Positions 14,386 to 14,415 of a DNA stretch of 14,415 nucleotides are shown one piece after another. The position numbers were made by a program, and so were the translations under genes. A model generated the notes under the pieces. It ran no database searches. It saw nothing but the letters and a program-made list of their open reading frames with translations, and had not been told where the DNA came from. The number at the start of each line of letters is the position of its first letter. Positions within the stretch are counted from its first letter, which is position 1. This stretch comes from Burkholderia diffusa (lineage in GTDB: Bacteria; Pseudomonadota; Gammaproteobacteria; Burkholderiales; Burkholderiaceae). The stretch lies in assembly GCF_902499115.1 (NCBI RefSeq), contig NZ_CABVPN010000054.1:1-14415 (forward strand), in the 5' to 3' direction.

Positions 14386-14415
14386 AGCCTGACGATTACC
14401 TACTTTCACACGGGA
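14386..14415 (-). rRNA. rrf: 5S rRNA, 3' end only
   Basis: On the minus strand the last 30 bases read TCCCGTGTGAAAGTAGGTAATC then GTCAGGCT, the conserved 3' end of proteobacterial 5S rRNA, with the GTGTGAAAGTAGGT block as remembered from Burkholderia and relatives. The rest of the gene, and presumably the 23S and 16S genes, lie beyond the right edge. The exact mature 3' end could differ by one to three bases. Confidence 0.9.

Noticed and set aside
1..14415. CRISPR arrays, insertion sequences, tRNA genes, toxin-antitoxin or phage defence genes
   Set aside because: No spaced direct repeats, transposase motifs, tRNA cloverleaf or related protein motifs were seen in a reading of both strands.

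Overview
The window is GC-rich (visibly about two-thirds G+C in the coding parts). Its genes are closely packed and usually preceded by GGAG-type ribosome binding sites. Together with the partial 5S rRNA at the right edge, this suggests a betaproteobacterium of the Burkholderia type; that assignment comes from sequence character and remembered family resemblance, not from a search.

Region 1 (110-8422) is a nearly complete reductive pyrimidine degradation locus. Five minus-strand genes are transcribed right to left: a Zn-dependent N-carbamoyl-beta-alanine amidohydrolase (7367-6087), PreT (5957-4620), PreA (4529-3222), an NCS1 nucleobase transporter (3122-1614) and dihydropyrimidinase HydA (1567-110). 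NCS1 would import uracil/thymine, PreTA would reduce it to the dihydro form, HydA would open the ring, and the amidohydrolase would release beta-alanine or beta-aminoisobutyrate, CO2 and NH3. A RutR-like TetR regulator (7730-8422) is divergent, and the 362-bp gap between it and the operon holds a strong palindrome at 7533-7558, the best candidate operator.

Region 2 (8453-13346) begins with two tandem hairpins between converging transcription units (8453-8511). A compact minus-strand operon follows: an ATP-dependent acyl-CoA synthetase (12205-10532), an HSD10-type short-chain 3-hydroxyacyl-CoA dehydrogenase (10511-9744) and a thiolase (9725-8535). An AraC-family regulator (12342-13346) is divergent, with overlapping divergent promoter candidates between. 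No acyl-CoA dehydrogenase or enoyl-CoA hydratase is present, so the set alone would suit activation, oxidation and thiolysis of a 3-hydroxy acid, or a short-chain beta-oxidation module completed elsewhere.

Region 3 (13347-14415) is degenerate. About 350 bp of lower-GC DNA has no recognisable gene. It is followed by the front part of a small membrane protein that runs in frame into the back part of a GNAT acetyltransferase broken by stops and frameshifts. The window ends in a strong intrinsic terminator and the 3' end of a 5S rRNA gene on the minus strand, that is, the end of an rRNA operon.

No clearly undescribed system is present. The points most worth a second look are the palindromic operator paired with a RutR-like regulator on a reductive (not Rut) pathway, the minimal three-gene acyl-CoA operon, and the membrane-protein/GNAT wreck beside the rRNA operon.
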